DNA of 38,692 nt from an uncultured Clostridia bacterium (GCA_944328665.1 CALVHS010000001.1:1-38692); one strand, 5' to 3'; shown: positions 27,050 to 36,352, counted from the first letter of the stretch. Made by a program: numbers and translations. Notes: generated by a model from the sequence alone, not told the origin.

Positions 27050-28633
27050 ATGCCAGCAAAAAGGAAAACAACTAATACAACGAAGCCTTCCGCCGCAAAA
27101 GCGGCGGAAGAGGAAGTAAAAGAAGTGAAGGAAGCTGCCGAAATCAAAGAGGAAGCGGCGGCTGCCGCCGAAGAAAAGGCTGCTCCCGTCACGGAGATCC
27201 GCGTCGTCCCCAAGAAAAAGCTCTTGTTCGTCGCGTCGGAAGCGACGCCCTTTATCGCCACGGGCGGGCTTGCGGAAGTCATCGGCTCTCTCTCCAAGGC
27301 GATCGCCAAAGATCCCGATTACGACGTGCGCGTCGTTATTCCTTTGTATTCGGATATTTCTTGGGAATATCGCAACAAGTTCAAATATTTGGGCAATATC
27401 TTCGTCCCGCTCGCGTGGCGCAATCAATATTGCGGCATCTTCAGTTACGAAGTCAACGGCGTCACCTATTATTTTTTGGACAACGAGTATTATTTCAAAC
27501 GCCCCGGATGTTACGGGTACTATGACGACGGCGAACGTTATGCGTTCTTCTGCCGCAGCGTGCTCGAGATCATGCCGTTTTTGAACTTTTATCCCGATAT
27601 CCTGCATTGTCATGATTGGCAGGCGGCATTGGCGGCGATCTATCTGAAAACGATCTATTGCTTCCGCCCCGAATATCAATTCATCCGCGCCTTCTTTACG
27701 ATCCACAACATCGAATACCAGGGACAGTACTCTTTGGATATATTGGAGGATCTGTTCGGCATCTCTAACACATGGCGCTATCTTTTAGAATACAACAAGT
27801 GCATCAATCTCATGAAGGCCGCCATCGAATGCAGCGAAAAATTTTCGACGGTCAGCCCGCATTATGCGCAGGAGATCAAAGATCCGTTCTACGCGCATAA
27901 ACTCGACCCCATCATCCGCCGCAACGAATTCAAACTGGTCGGCATTCTCAACGGTATCGACACGGATTCGTACAACAGCGAAACGGACAATGCGATTTTT
28001 GCCAATTACAGCGCAGACAATATCGAGCCGAAAAAGAAGTGCAAGGAAGAACTGCAAAAGATGTTTAACCTGCCCGTCAAGCCGGATACGCCGATGATCG
28101 CGATCATTTCTCGCCTTGTCGCGCATAAGGGGCTGGATCTCGTGCGTACGGTCATCGAAGAGGTGCTTCGTCAGGACGTGCAGATCGTCATCCTCGGGAA
28201 AGGGGATTCCGCTTACGAAAATTATTTCAGCGACCTGTCCCGCAAATACGTCGGCAAACTCGTCACGATCATCGCCTTCAATCCCGATTTGTCCCGTAAG
28301 ATCTATTCGGGCGCCGACTTGTTCCTTATGCCTTCCAAGGCGGAACCTTGCGGTCTGTCGCAGATGATCGCCAGCCGCTACGGCACCGTGCCCATCGTAC
28401 GCGAGACGGGCGGGCTGTACGACAGTATCAAACCGGTCGGCAACGGCGGCAACGGGTTTACTTTTGCCAACTATAATGCATACGATATGTTGTATGTCAT
28501 CCGCGAAGCGATCAACTGTTACTATAATAAGGACTTTTGGCCCGTCCTCGTCAAGAGGGTCATGTCCGTCGATTTCAGTTGGCAGCGCTCGGCAAAGGAA
28601 TACGAAAAAGTTTACGGGGAAATGTTGAAATAA
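27050..28633 (+). CDS. glgA: Glycogen synthase (ADP-glucose, GT5)
   Basis: Transfers glucose from ADP-glucose to the growing alpha-1,4 chain. 527 residues. The GT-B fold is complete: the first domain starts KKKLLFVASEATPF and the second has AIISRLVAHKGLDLV and the donor-site block PSKAEPCGLSQMIASRYGT. Two oddities: an N-terminal extension of about 55 residues rich in Ala, Glu and Lys, absent from E. coli GlgA; and the classic KxGG motif reads FIATGGLAEV (68-77), with Ala70 in place of the ADP-glucose-binding Lys. The ATG at 27050 is chosen over a TTG at 27041 that directly abuts the AAGGGGG site. Confidence 0.95.
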   Translation: MPAKRKTTNTTKPSAAKAAEEEVKEVKEAAEIKEEAAAAAEEKAAPVTEIRVVPKKKLLFVASEATPFIATGGLAEVIGSLSKAIAKDPDYDVRVVIPLYSDISWEYRNKFKYLGNIFVPLAWRNQYCGIFSYEVNGVTYYFLDNEYYFKRPGCYGYYDDGERYAFFCRSVLEIMPFLNFYPDILHCHDWQAALAAIYLKTIYCFRPEYQFIRAFFTIHNIEYQGQYSLDILEDLFGISNTWRYLLEYNKCINLMKAAIECSEKFSTVSPHYAQEIKDPFYAHKLDPIIRRNEFKLVGILNGIDTDSYNSETDNAIFANYSADNIEPKKKCKEELQKMFNLPVKPDTPMIAIISRLVAHKGLDLVRTVIEEVLRQDVQIVILGKGDSAYENYFSDLSRKYVGKLVTIIAFNPDLSRKIYSGADLFLMPSKAEPCGLSQMIASRYGTVPIVRETGGLYDSIKPVGNGGNGFTFANYNAYDMLYVIREAINCYYNKDFWPVLVKRVMSVDFSWQRSAKEYEKVYGEMLK

Positions 28634-28655
28634 TTTTTAACCTTAGGAGTATCAA

Positions 28656-31091
28656 ATGAGCAGTACTACAAACATTACCGAAAAGGAAGTGCAGATGCTG
28701 ATCCAAGGCAAGCTGTCAAGATATTTCGGCGTCACGCCGAAAGAGGCTTCTAAAGATCAGATCTACAAGGCGGTCGTGATGAGCGTCAGGGATATCTTGC
28801 TTGAAAAGCGGCAGCAATTCCACAAGGTAATGAAGAGCAAAAAGGGCAAGCGAGTCTATTACCTGTGTATTGAATTTTTGCTTGGCAGATCCCTGAAAAA
28901 CAACATCTATAACCTGAATCTGGGCGACGCATATCAAAAAGCATTACAATCGTTCGGAGTGACGCTGGAAGAGTTGTATGAGCAGGAACCGGATGCAGGG
29001 CTCGGCAACGGCGGCCTCGGCCGCCTTGCCGCCTGCTTCATGGATGCGCTCGCGACGGGAAATTATCCCGCAATGGGCTATTCCATCCGCTACGATTACG
29101 GCCTTTTCAAACAAAAGATCGTCGACGGATGGCAGACAGAACTGCCCGATATCTGGCTTCCCGGCGGAGAAGTTTGGCTCACGCAGAGGAGCGACAAGAC
29201 GTTTACCGTCAAATTCGACGGTTGGGTCAAAGAAAATTGGACGCAAAACGGTTTGAGCGTGACGTACGGCGGCTATAAAGAAGTGGAAGCCATCGCGTAC
29301 GACATGATGATCTCCGGTAAAGACAGCGATGCCGTCTCTGTTTTGCGCCTGTGGCGTGCGAGGAACATCTCCCATTTTGATATGAAGCTCTTTTCGCAGG
29401 GCGATTATCTGCGCTGCATGCAGGAAGAGAACGAAGCGGAAGTGATCTCTAAAGTGCTTTATCCGGCGGACGATCACTATGAGGGTAAATCCCTACGCCT
29501 GAAGCAGCAGTATTTCCTCGTTTCCGCGTCGCTGCAAAACATCGTCAGCGACCATAAACATCGCTACGGGCCGCTCAGCACCTTGCCGCAGCTCGCCGCG
29601 ATCCACATCAACGATACACATCCCGCCTTGGCGATCCCCGAGATGATGCGCCTTTTGATGGACGAGAACGGATTCACCTGGGACGACGCATGGGGCATCA
29701 CCACGGCATTGTTTGCCTATACCAATCATACGGTCATGGCGGAAGCCTTAGAAACGTGGCAGGAAGATCTTATCGCAAGGCGTCTGCCGCGCATCCACAT
29801 GATCATCAAGGAGATCAACCGCCGCTTTTGCGAGGATCTTTGGGCGCGTTATCCCGGGCAGCATGCGCTGATCGACGGTATGTCCGTGATCTCTAACGGG
29901 ATCATTCGCATGGCAAACCTTTCCGTGATCGGCTCGCATAAGGTCAACGGAGTTTCCGAACTGCACAGCGAGATCATTCGAAGCAGTATTTTCCGCGGAT
30001 TTTATCAGCGTTGGCCGGAAAAATTTACCAACGTGACCAACGGCATCGCGCACAGGCGCTGGCTTTGCCAATCCAATCCGGAGCTTTGTGAACTTTTAAA
30101 CGATTGCATCGGCGACGGTTATGTCAAAAACGCTGCGGAGCTTGCCAAATTCAAAAAATTTGAAAACGACAGGAGCGTTCTCAAACGACTGACGGAGATC
30201 AAAGCGATCAAGAAAAAGCAATTCATCGACTACGCTTATAAGAAGAGCGGCGTCATGATCGATCCCGATACGGTATTTGACGTGCAGGCAAAGCGCATGC
30301 ACGAATATAAGAGACAGCTGCTCAACGCGATGAATATCATAGCGCTGTACAACGAGTTGTTGGAAAACCCGGACGCAGACATCCAGCCGCAGACTTTCAT
30401 TTTCGGCGCTAAGGCTGCAGCCGGCTACCTGATGGCGAAACAGATCATCAAACTGATCTGCTTCATCGCCGAAGATATCCGCAAGCATCCGAAGATCAAG
30501 GAAAAACTCAACGTCGTATACATGGAAGATTATAACGTTACCATGTCGGAAACGTTGATGCCCGCCAGCGAAGTGAGCGAACAGATCTCCCTTGCGGGGA
30601 AAGAGGCGAGCGGCACCGGCAATATGAAGTTCATGATCAACGGTGCGATCACGATCGGAACGCTCGACGGAGCGAACGTCGAAATGAGCGAGGTCGTGGG
30701 AGAGGATAACATCTTTATTTTCGGGCTGCATGCAGACGAAGTAGAGGATCTTTGGGCAAAAGGTTACAATGCCAGCCAATATTATAACCGCGATCCTAAA
30801 CTTCGGAAGATCGCGGAGAGCCTCGTAAAGGGATACAACGGCGAATCGTTTGCAGACATCGCCAATTATCTGTTGACGGGTACGCCCGTTGCCGATCCGT
30901 ATATGTGTATGGCGGATTTTGAGTCATACTATGCGACGCAGAGGCGCGTCAAAAAGCTGTATGCGGAAGATAAGATCCGCTGGGCAAAGATCTCACTCAA
31001 CAACATTGCGGGGGCAGGATTTTTCTCTGCTGACCGTTCGATCAAGGAATACGCGGACAATATTTGGAATCTGCGGGCCCTGAAAGTATAA
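28656..31091 (+). CDS. glgP: Glycogen/starch alpha-glucan phosphorylase
   Basis: Releases glucose-1-phosphate from chain ends with phosphate and pyridoxal phosphate (PLP). 811 residues, family length. Signatures: EPDAGLGNGGLGRLAACF near the N-terminus, TNHTVMAEALETW, VAKRMHEYKRQLLN-like block (QAKRMHEYKRQLLNAMN), and the PLP site EASGTGNMKFMINGA, with the Schiff-base Lys658. AGGAG precedes the ATG. It lies 22 nt after glgA and 4 nt before the GH13 gene, closing the cycle of glycogen synthesis and breakdown. Confidence 0.97.
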   Translation: MSSTTNITEKEVQMLIQGKLSRYFGVTPKEASKDQIYKAVVMSVRDILLEKRQQFHKVMKSKKGKRVYYLCIEFLLGRSLKNNIYNLNLGDAYQKALQSFGVTLEELYEQEPDAGLGNGGLGRLAACFMDALATGNYPAMGYSIRYDYGLFKQKIVDGWQTELPDIWLPGGEVWLTQRSDKTFTVKFDGWVKENWTQNGLSVTYGGYKEVEAIAYDMMISGKDSDAVSVLRLWRARNISHFDMKLFSQGDYLRCMQEENEAEVISKVLYPADDHYEGKSLRLKQQYFLVSASLQNIVSDHKHRYGPLSTLPQLAAIHINDTHPALAIPEMMRLLMDENGFTWDDAWGITTALFAYTNHTVMAEALETWQEDLIARRLPRIHMIIKEINRRFCEDLWARYPGQHALIDGMSVISNGIIRMANLSVIGSHKVNGVSELHSEIIRSSIFRGFYQRWPEKFTNVTNGIAHRRWLCQSNPELCELLNDCIGDGYVKNAAELAKFKKFENDRSVLKRLTEIKAIKKKQFIDYAYKKSGVMIDPDTVFDVQAKRMHEYKRQLLNAMNIIALYNELLENPDADIQPQTFIFGAKAAAGYLMAKQIIKLICFIAEDIRKHPKIKEKLNVVYMEDYNVTMSETLMPASEVSEQISLAGKEASGTGNMKFMINGAITIGTLDGANVEMSEVVGEDNIFIFGLHADEVEDLWAKGYNASQYYNRDPKLRKIAESLVKGYNGESFADIANYLLTGTPVADPYMCMADFESYYATQRRVKKLYAEDKIRWAKISLNNIAGAGFFSADRSIKEYADNIWNLRALKV

Positions 31092-31095
31092 ATTT

Positions 31096-32898
31096 ATGAA
31101 CATTTACTTTAATCCCTTAGACAGAGCATGTAAAAGCATAACCGGAGGGATTAGGCAGAACGAAACAGTCGTTTTTCATGTTTTCGGCGACAGTGACGAG
31201 CCTTGCCTCTTCGTCTATTATAAAGACGGGGGCGAGGCTCGGTATCTGCATATGGACAGGAGCGAAAAGTGTTGGACGGCGCAGTTGTGTCTTTCGGAAA
31301 CGGGGCTGTATTTTTACTATTTTCTGATCGGCGGAAGCAAAGCCGGTTTGGGGAAATTCCGCAATATCGAATTCAACGAAAAAATCGCTTGCTATCAGCT
31401 GCTCGTCTACGCCGCGGACTTTCAGACGCCCGCATGGTTTAAGGGCGGCGTCATGTATCAGATCTTTCCCGACAGGTTTTATAAGGGGAAAGATATTCCC
31501 GTGGCGCAGGGGAAACGGCTGCATAAGAACTGGAACGAGATGCCGGAATTTCGTCCGAACGAACAAGGTAAAGTTTTAAACAACGATTTCTTCGGCGGAA
31601 ACTTCTGCGGCATACGGCAAAAACTTCCGTATTTGAAGGCGCTCGGCGTAACATCGATCTATTGCAATCCCGTCTTTGAGGCATATTCCAATCATCGCTA
31701 CGATACGGGCGATTATATGCGGATCGATCCGCTCCTCGGCACGGAAGAGGATTTTTCCTGTTTTATGGACGAATGCGAAAAAGCGGGCATACGCGTCGTT
31801 TTGGACGGCGTATTCAACCATACGGGCGACAACAGCCGCTATTTTAATAAATACGGTACTTATGACGAAGTAGGCGCCTATCAATCGCGGGATTCGAAGT
31901 ACTATGCCTGGTATAATTTCAAGAAATTCCCGGATAAATATGAAAGTTGGTGGGGGATCGACGTTTTGCCTGCCGTCAACGAGACTTGCGACTCTTACGC
32001 GGACTTTATCACGGGTGAGGACGGCGTCATCCGTCATTGGATGCGCCGCGGCGTAAGCGGTTTTCGTTTGGATGTTGCCGACGAACTTCCGGACGGATTT
32101 ATCGTCAAGATCCGTGAAGCGGAAAAGAGCGTCCGGCAAGACGCGCTCGTGATCGGTGAAGTTTGGGAAGACGCTTCAAACAAAGTAGCTTACGGTAAAC
32201 GCAGAAAATATTTACAGGGAACGGAGTTGGACAGCGTCATGAATTATCCGCTCAAAGAGGCGATCATTCAGACGATCCGAGGCAAAGACGTTTCCGTCTT
32301 AAGAGAAACGATCGGGATGCTGCGCGACAATTATCCGAAATGCGTGCTCGATTCCCTGATGAACATTTTGGGCACGCACGATACGGCAAGGATCATGACC
32401 GTGCTGGGAGGTAAACCCGCGAACAACAAAGAAGAGATGAGCCGTATATCGCTGTCGCAAGAGGAAAGAGAAGAGGCAAAATCACTTTTAAAGATGGCTG
32501 CCATGCTGCAATTCACCCTTTTCGGTGTGCCTTGCATCTATTACGGCGACGAGATCGGCATGGAAGGGTATGGCGATCCCTTCTGCCGACACACGTTTTG
32601 TTGGGATCAAACGGATAAAGAATTGCTCGCTTTTTATCAAAAACTCGGTAAAATGCGGCAAAAAAGCAAACTTTTTACGGAAGCGGACTATACGGAACTT
32701 TTCGCGGACAAAACCTGCCTCGTCTATGAACGGACGAACGGCGTCGATCAGATCATCGTCGCGCTCAATCTCGGCAACGATCTTTACGATATCAAATATA
32801 ACGGAAAATTATTCGATATATTAGACGGCGGGATATATGCCGAAAGATTTACGATTTCTCCGAAGACATGCACGATTTTGTCCAATTTCACAATATAA
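31096..32898 (+). CDS. Cytoplasmic GH13 alpha-glucan hydrolase (neopullulanase/maltogenic-amylase-like)
   Basis: 600 residues, no signal peptide, so it acts inside the cell on glycogen or maltodextrins. An N-terminal beta domain (about 1-115) precedes the GH13 barrel starting WFKGGVMYQIFPDRFYKG. Regions: LDGVFNHTG (I), GFRLDVADE with Asp326 (II), IGEVWED with Glu355 (III), GTHDTARI with Asp429 (IV). The layout resembles GH13 subfamily 20, cyclomaltodextrinase/neopullulanase. The operon lacks a GlgX or amylo-glucosidase, so this enzyme may handle the limit dextrin left by GlgP; that is inference. No clear ribosome binding site is seen; its start is 4 nt after the glgP stop, suggesting coupling. 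Confidence 0.9.
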   Translation: MNIYFNPLDRACKSITGGIRQNETVVFHVFGDSDEPCLFVYYKDGGEARYLHMDRSEKCWTAQLCLSETGLYFYYFLIGGSKAGLGKFRNIEFNEKIACYQLLVYAADFQTPAWFKGGVMYQIFPDRFYKGKDIPVAQGKRLHKNWNEMPEFRPNEQGKVLNNDFFGGNFCGIRQKLPYLKALGVTSIYCNPVFEAYSNHRYDTGDYMRIDPLLGTEEDFSCFMDECEKAGIRVVLDGVFNHTGDNSRYFNKYGTYDEVGAYQSRDSKYYAWYNFKKFPDKYESWWGIDVLPAVNETCDSYADFITGEDGVIRHWMRRGVSGFRLDVADELPDGFIVKIREAEKSVRQDALVIGEVWEDASNKVAYGKRRKYLQGTELDSVMNYPLKEAIIQTIRGKDVSVLRETIGMLRDNYPKCVLDSLMNILGTHDTARIMTVLGGKPANNKEEMSRISLSQEEREEAKSLLKMAAMLQFTLFGVPCIYYGDEIGMEGYGDPFCRHTFCWDQTDKELLAFYQKLGKMRQKSKLFTEADYTELFADKTCLVYERTNGVDQIIVALNLGNDLYDIKYNGKLFDILDGGIYAERFTISPKTCTILSNFTI

Positions 32899-32940
32899 AT
32901 ATTATTTTGCATAGTAATATGTCAGACATTTTAAGGATTT

Positions 32941-32976
32941 AGCGGCTTCTGCGTGTCGATCGCAGGCCGCTTTTTT
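32941..32976 (+). terminator. Terminator of the glycogen operon
   Basis: AGCGGC (32941-32946) with GCCGCT (32966-32971), enclosing CTGCG/CGCAG, followed by six T. Confidence 0.88.
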
Positions 32977-33044
32977 CTTATAATTTTCGCATCAAGTTGC
33001 GGTATGTTTTCAAGTTCGTTCATATGATTTTCACATTGACATTA

Positions 33045-33050
33045 TATAAT
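33045..33050 (+). promoter_or_regulatory. Possible -10 box of the HtrA-like lipoprotein operon
   Basis: A perfect TATAAT lies 32 nt before the first ATG, but no matching -35 is found at 16-18 nt; a TTGACA only 3 nt upstream is too close. An activator or another sigma factor may be needed. Confidence 0.4.
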
Positions 33051-33082
33051 AGAAACAGTAAGTTATCGATAGGTTGGCGTTT

Positions 33083-34015
33083 ATGAAAAGATTGCTGGCA
33101 AGCGCAGCGCTTTTTTCCTTTCTGTTCGGCTTCGGCGGATGCGCATTGTTTATGAAGGAAGCCGCCTCGCGCGATATTGTCAAACCGTATATCCTGTCGG
33201 GCGAATCCGACGACGGTGTAACGGCAGCTTCGCCGTCGCTGTATATCGGCGAAATGTGTGCGGGCGCAGTGGTATCCATCGTTTCTTCTTGCTATGTCCG
33301 CGACGGCAGGCAAACTCTTCAATATGAAAATTATTATTCGGGGATCGTCTTAAACGATGACGGTTATGTCTTGACGGTATCCGCCGTCGGGTCGGTCTCC
33401 GTCGAAGAGGAAGTATTTGAGGCGTCTTCCGTTTGTGCTAAGCTGGCACCCGTCTATGAGGACGATACGAAATATACCTTGAAAGAAGTGGATGTAGACG
33501 AAGAGAGCGGGCTTGCGCTGTATCGCTTTTATGACCGCTTTTCTTATATGGACGGCGACGGGGAACGGCGTTCCGGCCTGCAATTTACCGCCACGCTTTC
33601 CTCCGAAGATGTCGCAACGGGCAACCGTTGCTGGGCCGTCGGAAATTGTTTGGGCGACCTTTTTACCGGGTCGGGCGATCTGACCATGACGGGCGGCGTC
33701 ATTTCCGACAGCGCCACGGATGAAAATATTTTCTCCTTAAAACTCGGTGACGTTCCATATTCATATTTACAAGCGACGGTGCCGACCACGCCGGAGATGA
33801 CGGGCGGCGCGCTCTTTGACGAAAACGGGTATGTCATCGGCATGGCGGCAAGTAAGATCGTTTCGGAAAGCGGCGGCGCTTATCAATATTTGGATAAGAG
33901 CGCGCTTTTCTATAAGACGGATATTTTGGCGGACTATGTCAATACCGTTTCGGAAAAGCTGCAAACAGTCATCCGTCTTTCCGTCGCCGAGATCGCAGAG
34001 GAGGCAGCGGCATGA
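33083..34015 (+). CDS. Lipoprotein with a catalytically dead HtrA/trypsin-like domain
   Basis: 310 residues. Signal peptide MKRLLASAALFSFLFGFGGC ends in a lipobox-like FGGC (Cys20), so it should be a membrane-anchored lipoprotein. The body (about 55-290) follows the order of an HtrA protease: GIVLNDDGYVLTVSAV, SGLALYRFYD, and EMTGGALFDENGYVIGM. At the three catalytic positions it has Ala101 for His, Gly143 for Asp and Thr240 for Ser, so it is a pseudoprotease. No PDZ domain follows. The ATG at 33083 is preferred to a TTG at 33074 because it gives a normal signal peptide. Its stop overlaps the next start (ATGA), so the two proteins are made together and may form a complex. Confidence 0.72.
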   Translation: MKRLLASAALFSFLFGFGGCALFMKEAASRDIVKPYILSGESDDGVTAASPSLYIGEMCAGAVVSIVSSCYVRDGRQTLQYENYYSGIVLNDDGYVLTVSAVGSVSVEEEVFEASSVCAKLAPVYEDDTKYTLKEVDVDEESGLALYRFYDRFSYMDGDGERRSGLQFTATLSSEDVATGNRCWAVGNCLGDLFTGSGDLTMTGGVISDSATDENIFSLKLGDVPYSYLQATVPTTPEMTGGALFDENGYVIGMAASKIVSESGGAYQYLDKSALFYKTDILADYVNTVSEKLQTVIRLSVAEIAEEAAA

Positions 34016-35931
34016 GCAAAAAGGGCATGTCCCGTCTGATCGCCGTATCGGGAGCGGCGGTGCTTTTACTGACATTTTTATTTTTTACCGCTTGTTCTTC
34101 TGCGGCGCTCGGTGCGGAAAACGCACCGACGGAAGTCGTCGACCTTCCGTATACGGGCAACGAAGTGATCTCTTCCGGCTATGCGGAGAAAGAATACGCG
34201 CAAAAAGACTTGGATCTCGGCGCGCTGTACGCGGAAAGCGCGCCTTCCGTGGCGCGCGTGAAAGTTTCTTATTCCTACCGCATCAGCGCTTGGCCGATGT
34301 ACCGTGTGCAGGACGGTACCAATACGGGTACAGGCTTTTTTCTGACCGAAGACGGCTATTTATTGACGTCCACGTCGCTTTTCTGTGCTCCGGACGGTGA
34401 GATCTTGCCGGCGTCTCAATTCACGATCGAAGTCGCCACGCACGACGGCAAGGTATATGAAGCCGAACTCATCTACTACGATCTGACGGTCTATTCTTCG
34501 CCTATCCCGATCTTTTCGACATCCGTCCCGGACAATTCCGAATTAGCATTGATCAAAATCGAAGGCAGCGGGTTCGCTCCCGTGACGTTGGGTAATTCCG
34601 GATCCGTCCAATACGGAGCCGACTGCTATACGATCGCCACCTTTTCCGATGAAGAGGACGATCTCGAACAGCTGCTCGCGGAGGGGATCGTCTCGCGTCC
34701 GATCAGCGACAGGGCCTCTCTTTTTATGGAGACGGAAACGCTTTCTTATTTTGACGGCAGCTTCGATCACCTGATGCAGACGACGCTCCCGTCGAATGAC
34801 GGGAGCGAAGGCGCGCCCGTGTTCAATGCCGACGGCGAAGTTATCGGCATCGTCAACGCCGGCGCGGAAAACACGCTGACATTCCTTGCGCATCCGTCGT
34901 TCGGTATCTCTTTTGCCGTGCCTTCCGCGACCGTGCAAAGCTTTTTGACGGAAGTGCAAGAAATGACGGATGTTGTCGTTGCGGCGCGGTATGCGGACGA
35001 ATCGTTTACAGAGGAGCGTCCGCAGAGCCTTCTCGCCGAGGGCCAGAGCATCCGCATTTTATCATCGTCTGCGAACAAAGCGGAAAACGATCTGCTCCGT
35101 GAAGGCGAATTCCTCATCGCCGACCCCGACGAAGAAATTTCCTTTGTCCATACGATAACCGACGGGACAGACATGCCTGCCGCGCAGCGCATCGCCAAGG
35201 AACGGATGAATGCGACCGTGAAGATCGTAACGGTCAGCGCAAATTCATCTTCCGAAGGTTCCGGGTTCGTCATTACAAAGGACGGCTATGTCGCGACGAA
35301 CCTGCACGTCATCAACCAAAACACGGCCGTCAACGAAGCGGCGGGCAAACCCGCCAACGAAACGGTCAGTCTCAACGGCGCCTGCGTCTATGCGCTGTTT
35401 GACAACGTGCGGCAAGACGGAAAATACGTTCTGTTCCGCATGCATATCGTCGCATACGATCAAAAAGAAGATATGGCGATCTTAAAGTTTGAAAACGAAT
35501 TTTCATATACAGACGAAGCAGGACAGAATATCGCGGGATTCGAAAACGTCTGCCGCTTAAAAACGGAGACGGTCAAACAAGGCGAGCCTGTCTATGCGAT
35601 CGGGAACGCGCTCGGGTACGGGCTTTCCGTTTCGGACGGGATCGTTTCCGTCGCGGAGATGTCCGGTTATTATGACGACTATGGCCATAACTTTATCCAG
35701 ACAGATTGTCCGATCAATTCCGGAAATTCGGGCGGGCCGTTGTTCGACGCGCAAGGTAACGTCGTCGGCATCAATTCCATGGGGCTGAATGAAAATATCG
35801 CCGCTTACGAAAATGTCAGTTGGGCGATCCCTGTGAGCCGCCTGTGCGCGTTTATCGAAGAGATCGCGGCCGGCAACGTCGCCGACGGAAAGATCTTACA
35901 GTCTGCCGACATCGTTTGCAACGTTGTATAA
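34012..35931 (+). CDS. Lipoprotein with tandem HtrA-like domains, the first dead, the second active
   Basis: 639 residues. The signal peptide ends at FTAC (Cys28), giving a lipoprotein outside the membrane. Domain 1 (about 75-320) has the HtrA layout (GTGFFLTEDGYLLTSTSLF; SELALIKIE; DGSEGAPVFNADGEVIGIV) but Ser122, Glu177 and Glu266 at the positions of His, Asp and Ser, so it is inactive. Domain 2 (about 395-620) keeps the triad: His432 in DGYVATNLHVI, Asp487 in KEDMAILKFE and Ser573 in INSGNSGGPLFD. No PDZ domain is visible. The upstream overlapping gene adds a third, also dead, domain. The dead domains may control access or substrate choice; this is inference. A terminator follows. Confidence 0.85.
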   Translation: MSKKGMSRLIAVSGAAVLLLTFLFFTACSSAALGAENAPTEVVDLPYTGNEVISSGYAEKEYAQKDLDLGALYAESAPSVARVKVSYSYRISAWPMYRVQDGTNTGTGFFLTEDGYLLTSTSLFCAPDGEILPASQFTIEVATHDGKVYEAELIYYDLTVYSSPIPIFSTSVPDNSELALIKIEGSGFAPVTLGNSGSVQYGADCYTIATFSDEEDDLEQLLAEGIVSRPISDRASLFMETETLSYFDGSFDHLMQTTLPSNDGSEGAPVFNADGEVIGIVNAGAENTLTFLAHPSFGISFAVPSATVQSFLTEVQEMTDVVVAARYADESFTEERPQSLLAEGQSIRILSSSANKAENDLLREGEFLIADPDEEISFVHTITDGTDMPAAQRIAKERMNATVKIVTVSANSSSEGSGFVITKDGYVATNLHVINQNTAVNEAAGKPANETVSLNGACVYALFDNVRQDGKYVLFRMHIVAYDQKEDMAILKFENEFSYTDEAGQNIAGFENVCRLKTETVKQGEPVYAIGNALGYGLSVSDGIVSVAEMSGYYDDYGHNFIQTDCPINSGNSGGPLFDAQGNVVGINSMGLNENIAAYENVSWAIPVSRLCAFIEEIAAGNVADGKILQSADIVCNVV

Positions 35932-36028
35932 GCGGAACGCTTTTGCGGTACGCGGGCAAATAAAAAGTCTCATTTTTATTCTGTCTCAAACCGTCACAAT
36001 GCCTTTTTTAAATCTGTGCTTTAAGAGA

Positions 36029-36068
36029 AGCCGCAAGGATCCAGCCGATCCTGTGCGGCTTTCATTTT
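36029..36068 (+). terminator. Terminator after the HtrA-like pair
   Basis: AGCCGCA (36029-36035) with TGCGGCT (36054-36060), enclosing AGGATC-type pairing, followed by TTCATTTT. The 35932-36028 stretch before it shows nothing else. Confidence 0.75.
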
Positions 36069-36147
36069 AAGTATAGCGGCGTCGGGCAAATCGGTTTGCT
36101 ATGTGTACAGATCTGCTGCAAGCCATAAGAATGCGCTGATTTTGTCT

Positions 36148-36183
36148 TATCTATGCGTAAAAGCTGTGTTTTACGCATAGATA
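36148..36183. repeat. Perfect 15-bp inverted repeat in the gap before tRNA-Leu
   Basis: TATCTATGCGTAAAA (36148-36162), loop GCTGTG, TTTTACGCATAGATA (36169-36183). No T run follows on either strand, so it is not a standard terminator. The rest of 36069-36313 holds no supported gene. Confidence 0.55.
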
Positions 36184-36320
36184 TAAATGTTAGGTTTTGC
36201 CTTCTTTACTTTATATAACCGATCTCACGGGAAAAATCCCCTACCGAAAAATGCGTTCTTTCAAATGCGTGGGCGAGGGAGTTTACTAAGACGTAAATGA
36301 CTGAAGCCCGCGACATGAAG

Positions 36321-36342
36321 AAAGGGCGCAAGATGCGCCCTT
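36321..36342 (-). terminator. Hairpin downstream of tRNA-Leu
   Basis: On the - strand AAGGGCGCA (36342-36334), loop TCT, TGCGCCCTT (36330-36322), then TCTTC. The T run is weak, but the position, 11 nt after the tRNA, fits a terminator for the - strand operon. Confidence 0.55.
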
Positions 36343-36352
36343 ATCCTCGGTT

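Noticed and set aside
33036..33041. TTGACA as the -35 box of the HtrA-like operon
   Set aside because: It is only 3 nt from the TATAAT, so the two cannot belong to one sigma-A promoter, and no -10 follows at 17 nt from it.
36206..36316. 36-codon - strand frame as a gene
   Set aside because: No ribosome binding site, and it starts within a few bases of the tRNA-Leu terminator hairpin. Kept only as part of a possible repeat.
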